From Pseudomonas costantinii (lineage in GTDB: Bacteria; Pseudomonadota; Gammaproteobacteria; Pseudomonadales; Pseudomonadaceae): a DNA stretch of 64,000 nucleotides. Numbering within the stretch: the stretch's first letter is position 1; each line of letters starts with the position of its first letter. The notes beneath the pieces were generated by a model. It saw only the letters and a list, made by a program, of their open reading frames with translations, was not told the DNA's origin and searched no databases. This document shows positions 28,662-38,404 of the stretch, piece after piece. The stretch is taken from the NCBI RefSeq assembly GCF_001870435.1, contig NZ_MDDR01000034.1, positions 496,001 through 560,000 of the forward strand, read 5' to 3'. The translations under genes and the position numbers were made by a program.

Positions 28662-31600
28662 ATGAGTGAAGACCTCTGGGCTGCCCGCGAAGGCGACGCG
28701 CTGCTGCATACCTCGGTGATGGCCGATATTCTCGGCGGTGTACTGGAAGTGGCGGCCTATGCGGCGATCACGACCGTTGGCTGCCTGGCCGTTGCAGGGG
28801 CGGTTTTCCTCGCGACCGGTGCGACCATCGCCACAGGTGGCGTTGCATTGGTTCTGGTCGTTGGGGCAGTCGTCGGCATCACCGCTGGGCTCACAGGGGC
28901 TGACCTGAAGATATCCAGTTGGTGCGAGTCCGCCGCCAACTGGGTGTTTCCGCCAGTGATCGATGCCTTTATCACCAGCGGCTCGGACGATGTATTCATC
29001 AACGGTAAAAAGGCTGCCCGGGCCGCTGGCAAGATGCTGGCTGTGCCGGTCGCGCCCAGCGAGCCGCCAGAGCCCAGTTTCCTGGACATGGCCGGGGAGT
29101 TTTTCTCGCAGATGTGGCGCCCCACCGTCGCCTCGCCCGCAGCCGGTACCGTGCCTTGCCTGCTTGATACCGTTGCATGCACCAAGCACCCGCCCATGCC
29201 CCTGCAATTCATTGCCGAGGGTTCCAGCTCGGTGTTCATCAATGGGCAGCCTGCGGCGCGCAGCGGTGATCGCAGTACCTGTGACGCGAAAATCGGGACG
29301 GCCAAGGGGCTGATCTCGCCGGATGTGCGCATCGGCGGCGAGACCATTGTGGTGCAGGAGATTCGCAGCGGGAAAACCCCCGGTGTGGGCCTGGCGATTG
29401 CCCTGGTGATGGCGTTGCGGGGCAACGTGAAATGTTTTTGGACCAAGCTGCCGTGCTTGATTGGCGGCATGCTGGTGGGTGGCGCCGTCTCTTACGCGAC
29501 CAGCAAGGTCACCTCTGCGCTCAAGAGCGCCATCAACGGCTCGCCCAATCCGGTACACAGCGCGACCGGAGCCAAAGTCTTGGGCGGGGAAGAGGAGCTG
29601 GACTTCGTGCTGCCGGGCTTGCTTCCAATAGATTGGCAACGCTTCTACAGCAGCCTCGACACACGTCAGGATGGCCTGTTTGGCGCGGGCTGGAGCGTTT
29701 CGTATGAGGTGTCGGTCGAGCTAGACGCTGACGAAAACCTGTTCTACATCGATGAGCAAGGGCGCCGCCTGGAGATCGGCTACATCCCCTTGTCCGGCGG
29801 CGCGTTCGACCCGGGCGAAGGCCTTGCGGTCAGACGCAGTGGCGACGGCGCGGTATTGATCGAGAGCATCGACGGCCTGTACCGGCTGTTCGAACCGGAC
29901 CCGCTGAACAGCTCGCGGATGCGCTTGCAGCTGCTGGGTGATCGCAATGAAGGGCGGATTTTCCTCGATTACGACACTCAAGGGCGGCTGTCTCGACTGC
30001 GCGACACCCATGATTTGATGCATGTAGAACTGAGCTATTCGGCCGAACACCCAAGGCGTGTGAGCCATATCGAACGGCGTTACCTGCGCCAGGAACATTT
30101 CGATGCGCGCAGTGATGTGCTCGTCAGTTACCGCTATGACAGCAACGGCAACCTGGCTGAAGTGTTGGACGTGCAAGGGACGACCCTTCGACGCTTTGCC
30201 TACGACGCTGGCAGGCGCATGGCCGAGCACCAATTACCGAGTGGTTTGCGCTGTTTCTACCAATGGGCCGAAGTACTTGGGCCAGATGGCCCGGAGTGGC
30301 GCGTCAGCCGGCACTGGACAGATGCCGGCGATGAATACACCTTCGACTACGATCTCGACGCCGGCATTACCCGCGTGACCGACGGCCTGATGCGGGCCAG
30401 CACGCGGCATTGGAACCCTCAGTACCAGATCACTCGCTACGTCGACAACCTGGGCCATACGTGGCAATTCGACTGGAACGAAGACCGCCAATGGGTGGGC
30501 GCAACCGACCCGAAAAACGGCCAGTGGCGCTTCAGTTATGACGAATCCGGCAATTTGAGTAGCGTGACCGACCCACTGGCCAGAAGCAGTGGCACACGGT
30601 GGCTCGCCCATTGGGCATTGCCCGAAGTCGAAACCGACCCGGCAGGCCACAGCTGGCATTACCGCTACGACCCGCGTGGCAACTGCATTGAAGAAATCGA
30701 CCCGCTGGGCAACAGCACACGCTATGTCTACGACGGGTTCGGCCAGCCGGTTCGTATCATCGATGCCACGGAAAAAACCAGAACACTGCACTGGAACGAA
30801 TGGAGCCAATTGGTCGAGGAAGTGGATTGCTCGGGTTATCCCACGCGTTATCAGTACGATGCGTTTGGCAATCGGGTGGTGCAAACCAATGCCGAGGGCG
30901 AGTCAGTGCGCTACCGGTATGGACCTCAGGGTCTGTTGCTTGAATGCCAGCTCCCGGATGGTCGCGTAGAGCAATTTCAACGTAGCGCCGGTGGTTATCT
31001 GACTGCCTATGTCGACCCCGCAGGTAGCACCACGCGCTATGCCTATGACGTACGCGGTCAGGTCAGGCAGCGCTGGGATGCGCATAACCGCACAGTCATG
31101 TTTGATCACGACGCCTACGGACGACTGCGCAAGCTGACCAATGAGAACGGCGAAAGCTACCGCTTTGAGTGGGATGCGGCCGATCGCATGGTGCAGCAGC
31201 AGGACCTTGATCAAAGTCGGCGCTGCTACACCTATGATCCGCTGGGTGACGTGATAGTCGTGGACTATCTGCCAGGGAGTGAAGGCGAACCGGTGCCCGC
31301 GCAGAGACACCAGCTTCAACGGGACCCGCTAGGGCGCGTGGTAGCCAAAGTTACAGCAGACGGCACCACCGTTTATGAGCATGATCAAAATGACCAGCTG
31401 GTGCGTGTCACCTTTACGGACCTTGACGGTCACCAGCAAACCCTAGCCTTCAGCTATGACGCGTTGGGGCAAGTGATTGAAGAACGCTCTTCGGCGGGGT
31501 CTGTACAGCGTCGTTACGACGAACTGGGGAATGTCATCCAAACCGGCTTGCCCGATGGCCGATGGCTGAACAGACTCTATTACGGTAGCGGTCACCTCCA

Positions 31601-33050
31601 TCAGTTAAATCTCGACGGCCAGGTCATCACCGACTTCGAACGTGACCGGGTGCATCGCGAGCTACAGCGTACTCAGGGACAACTCAAGACGCGTACTGCC
31701 TATGACCGATGCGGACGTATTCGCTCGAGACAACGCAGTGAGATCGAACAACCGTGGCAGTTCCCCGCTCCGGTCCAAACCGACTACAGCTACGACACCG
31801 TTGATAACCTTATCGGGCGTCGTCGTATCACTTCGCACCAGAACAACCTGCACCAATTGGGCTATGACGGTACGGGGCGCGTTGTCGTCAGCCACCAATC
31901 GGATCACAGCGAAACTTATGCCTATGATGCCGCCGCCAATTTGCTGGATGGCGCACAGAAAGGCGGCTTGATACGGCATAACAGACTGCTCACCTTTCAA
32001 GACAAAAGATATCGATATGACGCATTCGGTCGAATGATCGAAAAACGCAGTACCGCACGCGGCGTACAACGGTTTGCCTACGATGCCGAGCATCGACTGG
32101 TAGAAATACGCAGCCAGAAAGGTGAGCGCGAAACACGGGTCAACATGACTTATGACCCACTTGGCAGGCGCATCCGCAAGGCAGAGTACGACAATAACGG
32201 GCACTGTCTCACAGATGTTCAGTTTGACTGGGATGGCCTACGGCTGCTCCAGGAGCGTCGCAACCATCAAACCAGCCTCTATGTTTATGAAGCCGGCAGC
32301 TATGCCCCCTTGGCTCGCGTCGATGGTATCGGCGAGCATCAGCGCCTTCGCTACTATCACAACGACCTCAACGGCCTGCCCGAGCAAATGACCGAGGCGG
32401 ATGGAAGCACGGTGTGGCATGCCCGGTATCAAGTCTGGGGCAATACGACGCAAGAGACTCGTGAACCCTACTACATTGAAGAACAGAATTTGCGTTTTCA
32501 AGGTCAGTATCTGGACCGGGAAACAGGACTGCACTACAACACGCTCAGGTTTTATGACCCAGATATAGGACGATTCACGACCCAGGACCCAATTGGTCTC
32601 GCGGGAGGAATGAACCTATACGCCTACGGTACAAATCCGATTACTTGGATCGACCCGCTGGGACTTGCCGGGTGCCCAATCAGCAAAATCATTGGCAACG
32701 CAAAAAACGGAAAAGTCCGGCGTGGCAAGGATTATCACGGGCGATTGGGTAATGATCTGGAGCAACATGTTTTAAGTAGCCCTCAGGGCGTCTACCAGGC
32801 CAAAAACGGTAATCTGATCTTCCACAACGAGGGCAACATCGTGGTAACCCATGGCAAAGGCGGAGCCCAGGGAAATGTCATCACCAGCTATGGGCCGGGC
32901 GGAGCTCGTGGCGAAAGTGGTGCGGCGATTTACGGCGGAAAGTCGTCCGACCCTGGATTGCCAATAACGTCTGAGATGATTCTCAAAGGGGAAATCCCAA
33001 GACCTAATGGTGGGTTCATTCCCCCGGCGACAAAAATGGAAGGATTTTGA
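28662..33050 (+). CDS. PAAR-Rhs T6SS effector with an unrecognised C-terminal toxin
   Basis: 1462 residues. A prePAAR-like motif (AAREGDALLHTS) and a hydrophobic helix pair (about 30-75) open the protein. A PAAR-like region follows (about 165-230, with SSSVFINGQPAARSGDRSTC), then a second hydrophobic pair (about 246-290), and YD/Rhs repeats to about 1300. The core ends with DPIGLAGG and, 18 residues on, DPLGLAG at D1331, the pattern of the self-cleaving Rhs shell. The released tip is about 128 residues with VVTHGKGGAQGNVITSYGP and IPRPNGGFIPPA. I do not recognise the toxin family; a small nuclease is possible. The matching immunity gene should be the next one. Confidence 0.93.
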   Translation: MSEDLWAAREGDALLHTSVMADILGGVLEVAAYAAITTVGCLAVAGAVFLATGATIATGGVALVLVVGAVVGITAGLTGADLKISSWCESAANWVFPPVIDAFITSGSDDVFINGKKAARAAGKMLAVPVAPSEPPEPSFLDMAGEFFSQMWRPTVASPAAGTVPCLLDTVACTKHPPMPLQFIAEGSSSVFINGQPAARSGDRSTCDAKIGTAKGLISPDVRIGGETIVVQEIRSGKTPGVGLAIALVMALRGNVKCFWTKLPCLIGGMLVGGAVSYATSKVTSALKSAINGSPNPVHSATGAKVLGGEEELDFVLPGLLPIDWQRFYSSLDTRQDGLFGAGWSVSYEVSVELDADENLFYIDEQGRRLEIGYIPLSGGAFDPGEGLAVRRSGDGAVLIESIDGLYRLFEPDPLNSSRMRLQLLGDRNEGRIFLDYDTQGRLSRLRDTHDLMHVELSYSAEHPRRVSHIERRYLRQEHFDARSDVLVSYRYDSNGNLAEVLDVQGTTLRRFAYDAGRRMAEHQLPSGLRCFYQWAEVLGPDGPEWRVSRHWTDAGDEYTFDYDLDAGITRVTDGLMRASTRHWNPQYQITRYVDNLGHTWQFDWNEDRQWVGATDPKNGQWRFSYDESGNLSSVTDPLARSSGTRWLAHWALPEVETDPAGHSWHYRYDPRGNCIEEIDPLGNSTRYVYDGFGQPVRIIDATEKTRTLHWNEWSQLVEEVDCSGYPTRYQYDAFGNRVVQTNAEGESVRYRYGPQGLLLECQLPDGRVEQFQRSAGGYLTAYVDPAGSTTRYAYDVRGQVRQRWDAHNRTVMFDHDAYGRLRKLTNENGESYRFEWDAADRMVQQQDLDQSRRCYTYDPLGDVIVVDYLPGSEGEPVPAQRHQLQRDPLGRVVAKVTADGTTVYEHDQNDQLVRVTFTDLDGHQQTLAFSYDALGQVIEERSSAGSVQRRYDELGNVIQTGLPDGRWLNRLYYGSGHLHQLNLDGQVITDFERDRVHRELQRTQGQLKTRTAYDRCGRIRSRQRSEIEQPWQFPAPVQTDYSYDTVDNLIGRRRITSHQNNLHQLGYDGTGRVVVSHQSDHSETYAYDAAANLLDGAQKGGLIRHNRLLTFQDKRYRYDAFGRMIEKRSTARGVQRFAYDAEHRLVEIRSQKGERETRVNMTYDPLGRRIRKAEYDNNGHCLTDVQFDWDGLRLLQERRNHQTSLYVYEAGSYAPLARVDGIGEHQRLRYYHNDLNGLPEQMTEADGSTVWHARYQVWGNTTQETREPYYIEEQNLRFQGQYLDRETGLHYNTLRFYDPDIGRFTTQDPIGLAGGMNLYAYGTNPITWIDPLGLAGCPISKIIGNAKNGKVRRGKDYHGRLGNDLEQHVLSSPQGVYQAKNGNLIFHNEGNIVVTHGKGGAQGNVITSYGPGGARGESGAAIYGGKSSDPGLPITSEMILKGEIPRPNGGFIPPATKMEGF

Positions 33051-33052
33051 AC

Positions 33053-33766
33053 ATGTTGATCACCCCTGACATTGAGCTGATAGAAACCTCACAGGCCCAT
33101 TATGGAGATGCGTCTGTCAGGTGGGTTTTTGACACCAACTCCTCCGTGGTTTGCTTGGATACCACAAGTAAACCTCAAACACGCTCTGAGCATTGGATTT
33201 CAGATAATTCAGACCTCTTCACATTCACTGAACACGGCGAGCTTGCAGGTTTGGAGCTTTGCGTACCGGGTGAAAATCATAGGGGCAGTCTCAGAATTGA
33301 TAAGACGATAGTGGGACGAATCAACCTTCAGAGACAGATCTACAACGTCCCTCCAACCACGCTCAGAATGTTTGAGCCTCACAAACGACAACTTTCTTGC
33401 TTCATGCAGGCGCCCACAGAGAAGTTCAGCCTCACTCGGGTCAGCCTTCGGAAGGACTTCGCCATAATCCTGGCAGACAATCAGTACTTTGGTTTCGAAC
33501 TGTCCAACCCCCTGGATTACCTGGTAAGCCAGCATGACGCTCCCATAGATGCTGTGAATCCCGCTGACACCCATGAGTATTTATTGATCGGCGCACTGCT
33601 TGAAATTGTGTCGGATAACACCGTCGCAGCACTGGATAACGACATGGCTTTAGTGGCGAATGAACTAAAAACAAAAATATTGCCGCACATTCAACTCATC
33701 AAAAGCCCCTCCAGGAAAAACGCAATGAAGTCGTCGCTGGAAGACTTCATTGACTACTACGCTTGA
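33053..33766 (+). CDS. Probable immunity protein for the Rhs toxin
   Basis: 237 residues from the ATG at 33053, which has GGAAGGA about eight bases upstream; a TTG at 33047 overlapping the rhs stop is too near that site. There is no signal peptide or membrane helix, so it would act in the cytoplasm. I do not recognise the family. The call rests on position: it begins two bases after the rhs stop and is the only gene before the second Rhs module. GC is visibly lower than in the T6SS core, as is common for tip/immunity cassettes. It contains FELSNPLDYLV and ends SLEDFIDYYA. Confidence 0.7.
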   Translation: MLITPDIELIETSQAHYGDASVRWVFDTNSSVVCLDTTSKPQTRSEHWISDNSDLFTFTEHGELAGLELCVPGENHRGSLRIDKTIVGRINLQRQIYNVPPTTLRMFEPHKRQLSCFMQAPTEKFSLTRVSLRKDFAIILADNQYFGFELSNPLDYLVSQHDAPIDAVNPADTHEYLLIGALLEIVSDNTVAALDNDMALVANELKTKILPHIQLIKSPSRKNAMKSSLEDFIDYYA

Positions 33767-33795
33767 GTCCGAGCCCCCCTGAGTCCACACACTGA

Positions 33796-35298
33796 TCCAA
33801 TCGTTACGACGAACTGGGAAACCTGATTCAAACCGGCTTGCCCGACGGTCGATGGCTGAACCGCCTGTACTACGGCAGCGGCCACCTGCATCAGTTGAAT
33901 CTTGATGGACGCGTCATCAGTGACTTCGAACGCGATCGCCCGCATCGCGAAGTGCAGCGCACTCAAGGTCAACTCAAGACGAGTACCGCCTACGATCGAA
34001 GTGGAAGGGTCCGCTCGCGTCAGCGCCGCAGCATCGACCAACCGTGGCAGTTACCACCCTTGGTCGAGACCGATTACAGCTACGACCCCAGCGACAATCT
34101 GATCGGGCGTCGTCGTACTGACCGTCAAGAGCACCTGGGCTACGACAGTACGGGCCGTATTCTTGCGAGCCATCAGGTGGGGCACAGCGAAACCTACGCT
34201 TACGATGCTGCAGCCAATTTGCTCGACAACCCAGTTCAAGGGGGCTTGGTGCGGCATAACCGGCTGCTCACGTATCAGGACAAACGTTACAAGTACGACG
34301 CCTTTGGGCGGGTGATTGAAAAGCGCAGTGCCGTTCGTGGTTTGCAGCGTTTTGTTTACGACGCCGAAAGTCGACTGGTAGAAGTGCGCAATGGAAACGG
34401 CAGTGTGGTCAGGATGACCTATGACCCACTGGGCCGACGCATCGAAAAAACCGAGCATGCCGCCGATGACCACCCACTCGGCGTGACGCAATTCACCTGG
34501 GATGGCTTACGCCTGTTGCAGGAACATAAACATAGCCAGACCAGCCTCTACATTTACCAAGACTATGGCTACGAACCCCTTGCCCGCGTTGACGGGACTG
34601 GGCCGTTGCAGAAAATCCGCTACTACCATAACGACCTCAACGGCTTGCCGGAGCAGCTCACCAAGGCCGATGGCCATGATGTTTGGCACGCGACTTATCA
34701 GGTGTGGGGTAATACGCGAGAGGAAGTGCGCGAAGCGTATTTTCTTGAAGAGCAAAACCTGCGCTTTCAGGGGCAGTATCTGGACCGGGAGACGGGGCTG
34801 CATTTCAATACGCTGAGGTTTTATGATCCGGAGGTGGGGCGGTTTACGACGCCGGATCCGATTGGCCTAAGCGGGGGGATTAACCTCTATGCCTATGCAA
34901 AAAACCCAATCGAGTGGGTAGATCCTCTTGGGCTGACTTGCACCAAGGCCTTTAACAAAAGACAAAATATTTCTAAAAGATGGGTAAGCAAGCTTTCGGG
35001 TAAAACGCCTGATCACATTGAAGCGGCGCTGCTGAAAAAAGGCTTTACCAAAAGCATCACAAACTTGAACACCAACAAGACCCAACACACTCAATTTACT
35101 AGGGTGACGAAGTCTGGACAGAACAAAGATGTCCTGGATTACCATCCGGGTGGCGGCGTCCACCAAGCCAGCTACTGGAAGGTTTACCGGAATGGGGAGG
35201 TCCAAGGACGTATTGCTCCCAAAGACTTTGTGAAGTACGAAAAAATTGTCGACAGTCCAGTGTATGTAGACGGCGCATTGATGAACGCGCCGAAATAG
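33796..35298 (+). pseudogene. Displaced Rhs 3' end (orphan tip): core repeats plus a second toxin
   Basis: An open frame from 33796, just after an in-frame TGA at 33793, reads SNRYDELGN and then follows the 3' part of the upstream rhs gene; an in-frame TTG at 33838 is the first possible start. The stretch 33801-34934 matches 31511-32662 closely at DNA and protein level, starting with 18 identical bases. It has no PAAR or N-terminal region and no clear ribosome site. It keeps the DPIGLSGG...DPLGL cleavage pattern and then diverges into a 120-residue tip containing VLDYHPGGGVHQASYWKVY and IAPKDFVKYEKI. The tip is AT-richer than the core. It is probably silent unless recombination joins it to the upstream rhs. 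Confidence 0.85.
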
Positions 35299-35306
35299 AG
35301 GTAGCT

Positions 35307-35726
35307 ATGGAATTGACCCACGTAATAGTGCCAAAAACTTCTATCGGTGGAGTAACCATCGGAGAAAACATTAGTAAGGTACAAGCACGTTTATCAGGCA
35401 GATATAAAACCGAAAATGGCGCTCACTCTCTCACGATAGAAAACGGGTTAATCACGGCCTATCACGATGCTGATGGCATTATTTCTGCCCTCTCCTGCAA
35501 CGCGGATTTCAAGGGTAATTTTGAGAACAGGCTATGGCCGGGAATGACGGTAGCCGATGTCCTAAAGCACTCCAGGCAGCAAGTGGCTTGGTCAGGTTTT
35601 GTACAAATAGATCAGATCAGCGGCGTAGGCCTCTCGTTGCCTGAGGAATGCGATGATTTTGATGCCTTGACCGATCATCTCGATCTCGACTTTGTATTCA
35701 ACGAGCTCTGGGTCTACGTCTTTTAA
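35307..35726 (+). CDS. Probable immunity protein for the second Rhs tip
   Basis: 139 residues, starting 8 bp after the orphan Rhs stop with GAGG upstream. There is no signal peptide or membrane helix. It is acidic, with LPEECDDFDALTDHLDLDFVF at the end. I do not recognise a family. The position immediately after a toxin tip, short length and low GC fit an immunity gene. It ends before the bidirectional terminator shared with hupB. Confidence 0.65.
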   Translation: MELTHVIVPKTSIGGVTIGENISKVQARLSGRYKTENGAHSLTIENGLITAYHDADGIISALSCNADFKGNFENRLWPGMTVADVLKHSRQQVAWSGFVQIDQISGVGLSLPEECDDFDALTDHLDLDFVFNELWVYVF

Positions 35727-35752
35727 AATTCTGTTCAACTAATAGCCACAAA

Positions 35753-35786
35753 AAATGGGCACCCGACCCAGTCGGCGTGCCCATTT
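35753..35786. terminator. Bidirectional terminator between the Rhs immunity gene and hupB
   Basis: The 10-bp arms AAATGGGCAC and GTGCCCATTT enclose an inner CCGAC/GTCGG stem. A T-rich run follows on the plus strand and six T on the minus strand. It ends hupB transcription and probably the Rhs island. Confidence 0.85.
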
Positions 35787-35824
35787 CTTTTACCGCCCCG
35801 CCTCCCTTCGAGACGGTACCGCTG

Positions 35825-36100
35825 TTACGGGTTGACGCTGTCTTTGAGCGACTTGCCCGGCTTGAACGCAACGGTGTTGCTCGCTTTGATTTTCACAGGC
35901 TCACCCGTTTGCGGGTTTTTGCCGGTGCGGGCGCCGCGGTGGCGTTGCAGGAAGGTGCCGAAGCCAACCAGGGTGACGCTGTCCTTGCGATGCAGGGCGC
36001 CGGTGATTTCTTCGAGAACGGCGTTGAGTACGCGGTTGGCCTGTTCTTTGGTGAGATCCGCTTTTTCAGCGATGGCGGCTGCGAGTTCTGGTTTACGCAT
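35825..36100 (-). CDS. hupB: HU-beta, nucleoid-associated DNA-binding protein
   Basis: 91 residues, a complete HU subunit. Landmarks are MRKPELAAAIAEKADLTKEQAN, then VTLVGFGTF and the DNA-binding arm GARTGKNPQTGEPVKI, followed by FKPGKSLKDSV. HU bends DNA and compacts the nucleoid as a dimer. A GAGG ribosome site lies upstream. It marks the return to conserved chromosome after the T6SS island; in P. aeruginosa the same gene neighbours rubredoxin reductase. Confidence 0.96.
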   Translation of the reverse strand: MRKPELAAAIAEKADLTKEQANRVLNAVLEEITGALHRKDSVTLVGFGTFLQRHRGARTGKNPQTGEPVKIKASNTVAFKPGKSLKDSVNP

Positions 36101-36291
36101 AAGTGAAGCCTCTTTGACGGTTTTTTGTTGTTATGTCCGTGCTGCTCTCTAACGGAGCAGCGCCCAAGGCGCCGCAGGCTCTACTCTGCGGCAGACGGGA
36201 GTGAGGATGGCATGCCCTCGCACGCTCCGCCAGTCTCGCGGCGACCTTTCTAGGGGGAAAAACGGGGTTATTCCGACAGAACGACCGGTAT

Positions 36292-37440
36292 TTACGCCAG
36301 CAACGGCGGAAGTTCTTTGTTCAGGGCCAGTTTCTCCATGACGGCGGTACCGGTCAGCGCATAACCCAGCAGCCGGCCGTCGGCGTCGCGGCACAATGCC
36401 TTGATGTCGGCGCCTTGGCCTTCGACGCTCCATACACCTTCGGTGCCCCGTGGCGGTGGTGACACCACCAGCGGGCAGATCGGGGTTTTCACGGTGACCG
36501 GCATCGGCCCGTAACTGACGGCCGTGGCGTTACCGGCCAGGGTCTGGGCCAGGGCGCGGGCGCAGCTCATCAACGGCATCACGTACAGCAGGTTCAAGCC
36601 ATCGACCTCGGCGCAGTCACCCAGGGCGTAGATATTGGCGTGGGAGGTCTTGAGGTGGCGGTCCACCGTGATCCCACGATTAGTTTGCAGACCGGCGGCG
36701 GCGGCCAGATCAACACGCGGGCGCAGGCCGATGGCCGAGACCACCAGGTCGCAATGGATCACTTCACCGTCCGACAGGTGCGCTTCCAGGCCATCTGCGG
36801 TGCGCTGCAGGCGATTGAGTACCGGGCCCAGGTGGAAGCGTGCGCCGAGGCCTTCCAGCCCGGCTTGCACCGCTGCGGCCGCCGCCGGATGCAGCAGGGT
36901 CGGCATGACTTGCTCGCACGGCGCCACCAAGTCGATTTCGTAGCCACCGAGGATCAAGTCGTTGGCAAACTCGCAACCGATCAGGCCGGCCCCGAGCAAC
37001 AGCACGCGGCGTTTGCCCGCCGCTGCGGCGCGAAAGCGTGCGTAGTCTTCAAGGTCGTTGATCGGGAAAATCAGTTCAGCCGCATCGCCTTCAACCGGTA
37101 CACGCACGGTTTCTGCGCCCCAGGCCAGGATCAGGTCACGGTAGACCACCGCTTCTTCGCCGATCCACAGGCGCTTATGGCCCGGGTCAATGCCGCTGAC
37201 GCGGGTGTGGGTGCGCACTTGGGCCTTGAGTTGCTCGGCCATGGCGCCGGGTTCAGCCATGCTCAGTCCATCGGCTTCCTTGTTCTTGCCAAAGCCGGTG
37301 GAGAGCATGGGCTTGGAGTAAGAGCGCCCGTCATCCGCGGTGATCAGCAGCAATGGGGTCTCGCTGTCGAGCTTGCGAAACTCCCGGGCTACGTTGTAAC
37401 CGGCCAATCCTGTGCCGATGATCACGACAGGTGCGTTCAT
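36292..37440 (-). CDS. rubB: Rubredoxin-NAD(P)+ reductase, FAD flavoprotein
   Basis: 382 residues, one Rossmann FAD domain (VVIIGTGLAGYNVAREF at 5-21) and one NAD(P) domain (RRVLLLGAGLIGCEFANDL near 144). A later FAD motif is NIYALGDCAEV. It passes electrons from NAD(P)H to rubredoxin, which serves alkane hydroxylases or oxidative-stress reductases. The rubA gene is 37 bp upstream on the same strand, so the two form a small operon. Confidence 0.92.
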   Translation of the reverse strand: MNAPVVIIGTGLAGYNVAREFRKLDSETPLLLITADDGRSYSKPMLSTGFGKNKEADGLSMAEPGAMAEQLKAQVRTHTRVSGIDPGHKRLWIGEEAVVYRDLILAWGAETVRVPVEGDAAELIFPINDLEDYARFRAAAAGKRRVLLLGAGLIGCEFANDLILGGYEIDLVAPCEQVMPTLLHPAAAAAVQAGLEGLGARFHLGPVLNRLQRTADGLEAHLSDGEVIHCDLVVSAIGLRPRVDLAAAAGLQTNRGITVDRHLKTSHANIYALGDCAEVDGLNLLYVMPLMSCARALAQTLAGNATAVSYGPMPVTVKTPICPLVVSPPPRGTEGVWSVEGQGADIKALCRDADGRLLGYALTGTAVMEKLALNKELPPLLA

Positions 37441-37477
37441 TCCTTTCTCCTTGTAGTACGTATCTTAAATTTTCAGA

Positions 37478-37645
37478 TCAGCCGATTTCGATCATTTCGA
37501 AATCCATTTTGCCCACGCCGCAGTCCGGGCACAGCCAGTCTTCCGGAACGTCTTGCCACAGAGTACCTGGAGCGATTCCGTCATCCGGCCAGCCATCTTT
37601 CTCGTCATAGATCAGGCCGCAGACTACACATTGCCACTTCTTCAT
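37478..37645 (-). CDS. rubA: Rubredoxin
   Basis: 55 residues from the ATG at 37645; a longer frame upstream has no rubredoxin similarity. Iron ligands are the two CxxC pairs, C6/C9 (CVVCG) and C39/C42 (CPDCG), with the usual YDEKDGWPDDGIAPGT between them. It carries single electrons from the adjacent reductase. Complete at the normal family length. Confidence 0.95.
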   Translation of the reverse strand: MKKWQCVVCGLIYDEKDGWPDDGIAPGTLWQDVPEDWLCPDCGVGKMDFEMIEIG

Positions 37646-37840
37646 TACTTGCTTCCTCAGGGTCCAGGCATCTTGGCCGACGGTCGATAGACCCGCGTTG
37701 CCGTGCGGCTCAGGGCGTTTTGTACTGATCGGGGCCGGCAGATGCAAGCGCGATCGACGCATGGGGCCGGTTCAGCCCGGCAAAAGATCAGGACGCCATG
37801 GTAAGCTCGCCGCCTCTTTTGCTGCCAATACTGACTCACC

Positions 37841-38404
37841 GTGCCGCATTCAACCGCCCTTCCCGATGCTTGCCAATGGCTGACCCAGAGCCTTCTGAGC
37901 CCATTGCCTGCGCCCTTGGCCCTCAATTGGCTGTTCAACGAAGGCTCGCTGACGCGGCGGCTGACGTGGCTGTCAGACGACGGCTTCAGCGTGACGCCAC
38001 TGTTCGAAGGCTGGCAGCCGTTGCGCGATGATGAGTGCACGGCACTGGGCATGGCCCCGGCCACTGTCGGTTGGGTGCGCGAGGTGTATTTACGCGGGCA
38101 TGGCCAGCCGTGGGTGTTCGCCCGCAGCGTAGCCGCGCGCAGTGCCTTGCAAGGCGACGGCTTGCACATGGACGAGTTGGGCAGCCGCTCACTGGGCGAG
38201 CTTCTGTTTTGCGATCACGCGTTCACCCGCCAGGCGATCGAAGTGTGTCACTACCCACGGCAATGGTTGCCAACCGTCGATCAACTCGACGGGCTGTGGG
38301 CGCGTCGCTCGCGCTTTGATCGCGGCTTGCTGAGCGTGCTGGTAGCGGAAATTTTCTTGCCGAGCTTTTGGCACGCACTCCATGACCATCCGGAGAACTG
38401 CTGA
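37841..38404 (+). CDS. ubiC: Chorismate--pyruvate lyase
   Basis: 187 residues starting at a GTG. It converts chorismate to 4-hydroxybenzoate plus pyruvate, the first committed step of ubiquinone synthesis. The order VREVYLRGHGQPWVFARSV followed by LGSRSLGELLF is typical of UbiC. The stop overlaps the ubiA ATG by one base (TGATG), so the two are coupled. Confidence 0.93.
   Translation: MPHSTALPDACQWLTQSLLSPLPAPLALNWLFNEGSLTRRLTWLSDDGFSVTPLFEGWQPLRDDECTALGMAPATVGWVREVYLRGHGQPWVFARSVAARSALQGDGLHMDELGSRSLGELLFCDHAFTRQAIEVCHYPRQWLPTVDQLDGLWARRSRFDRGLLSVLVAEIFLPSFWHALHDHPENC

Noticed and set aside
28662..35726. Insertion sequence or integrase that could have mobilised the Rhs island
   Set aside because: No transposase, integrase or flanking direct repeat is seen; recombination in the shared core explains the structure.
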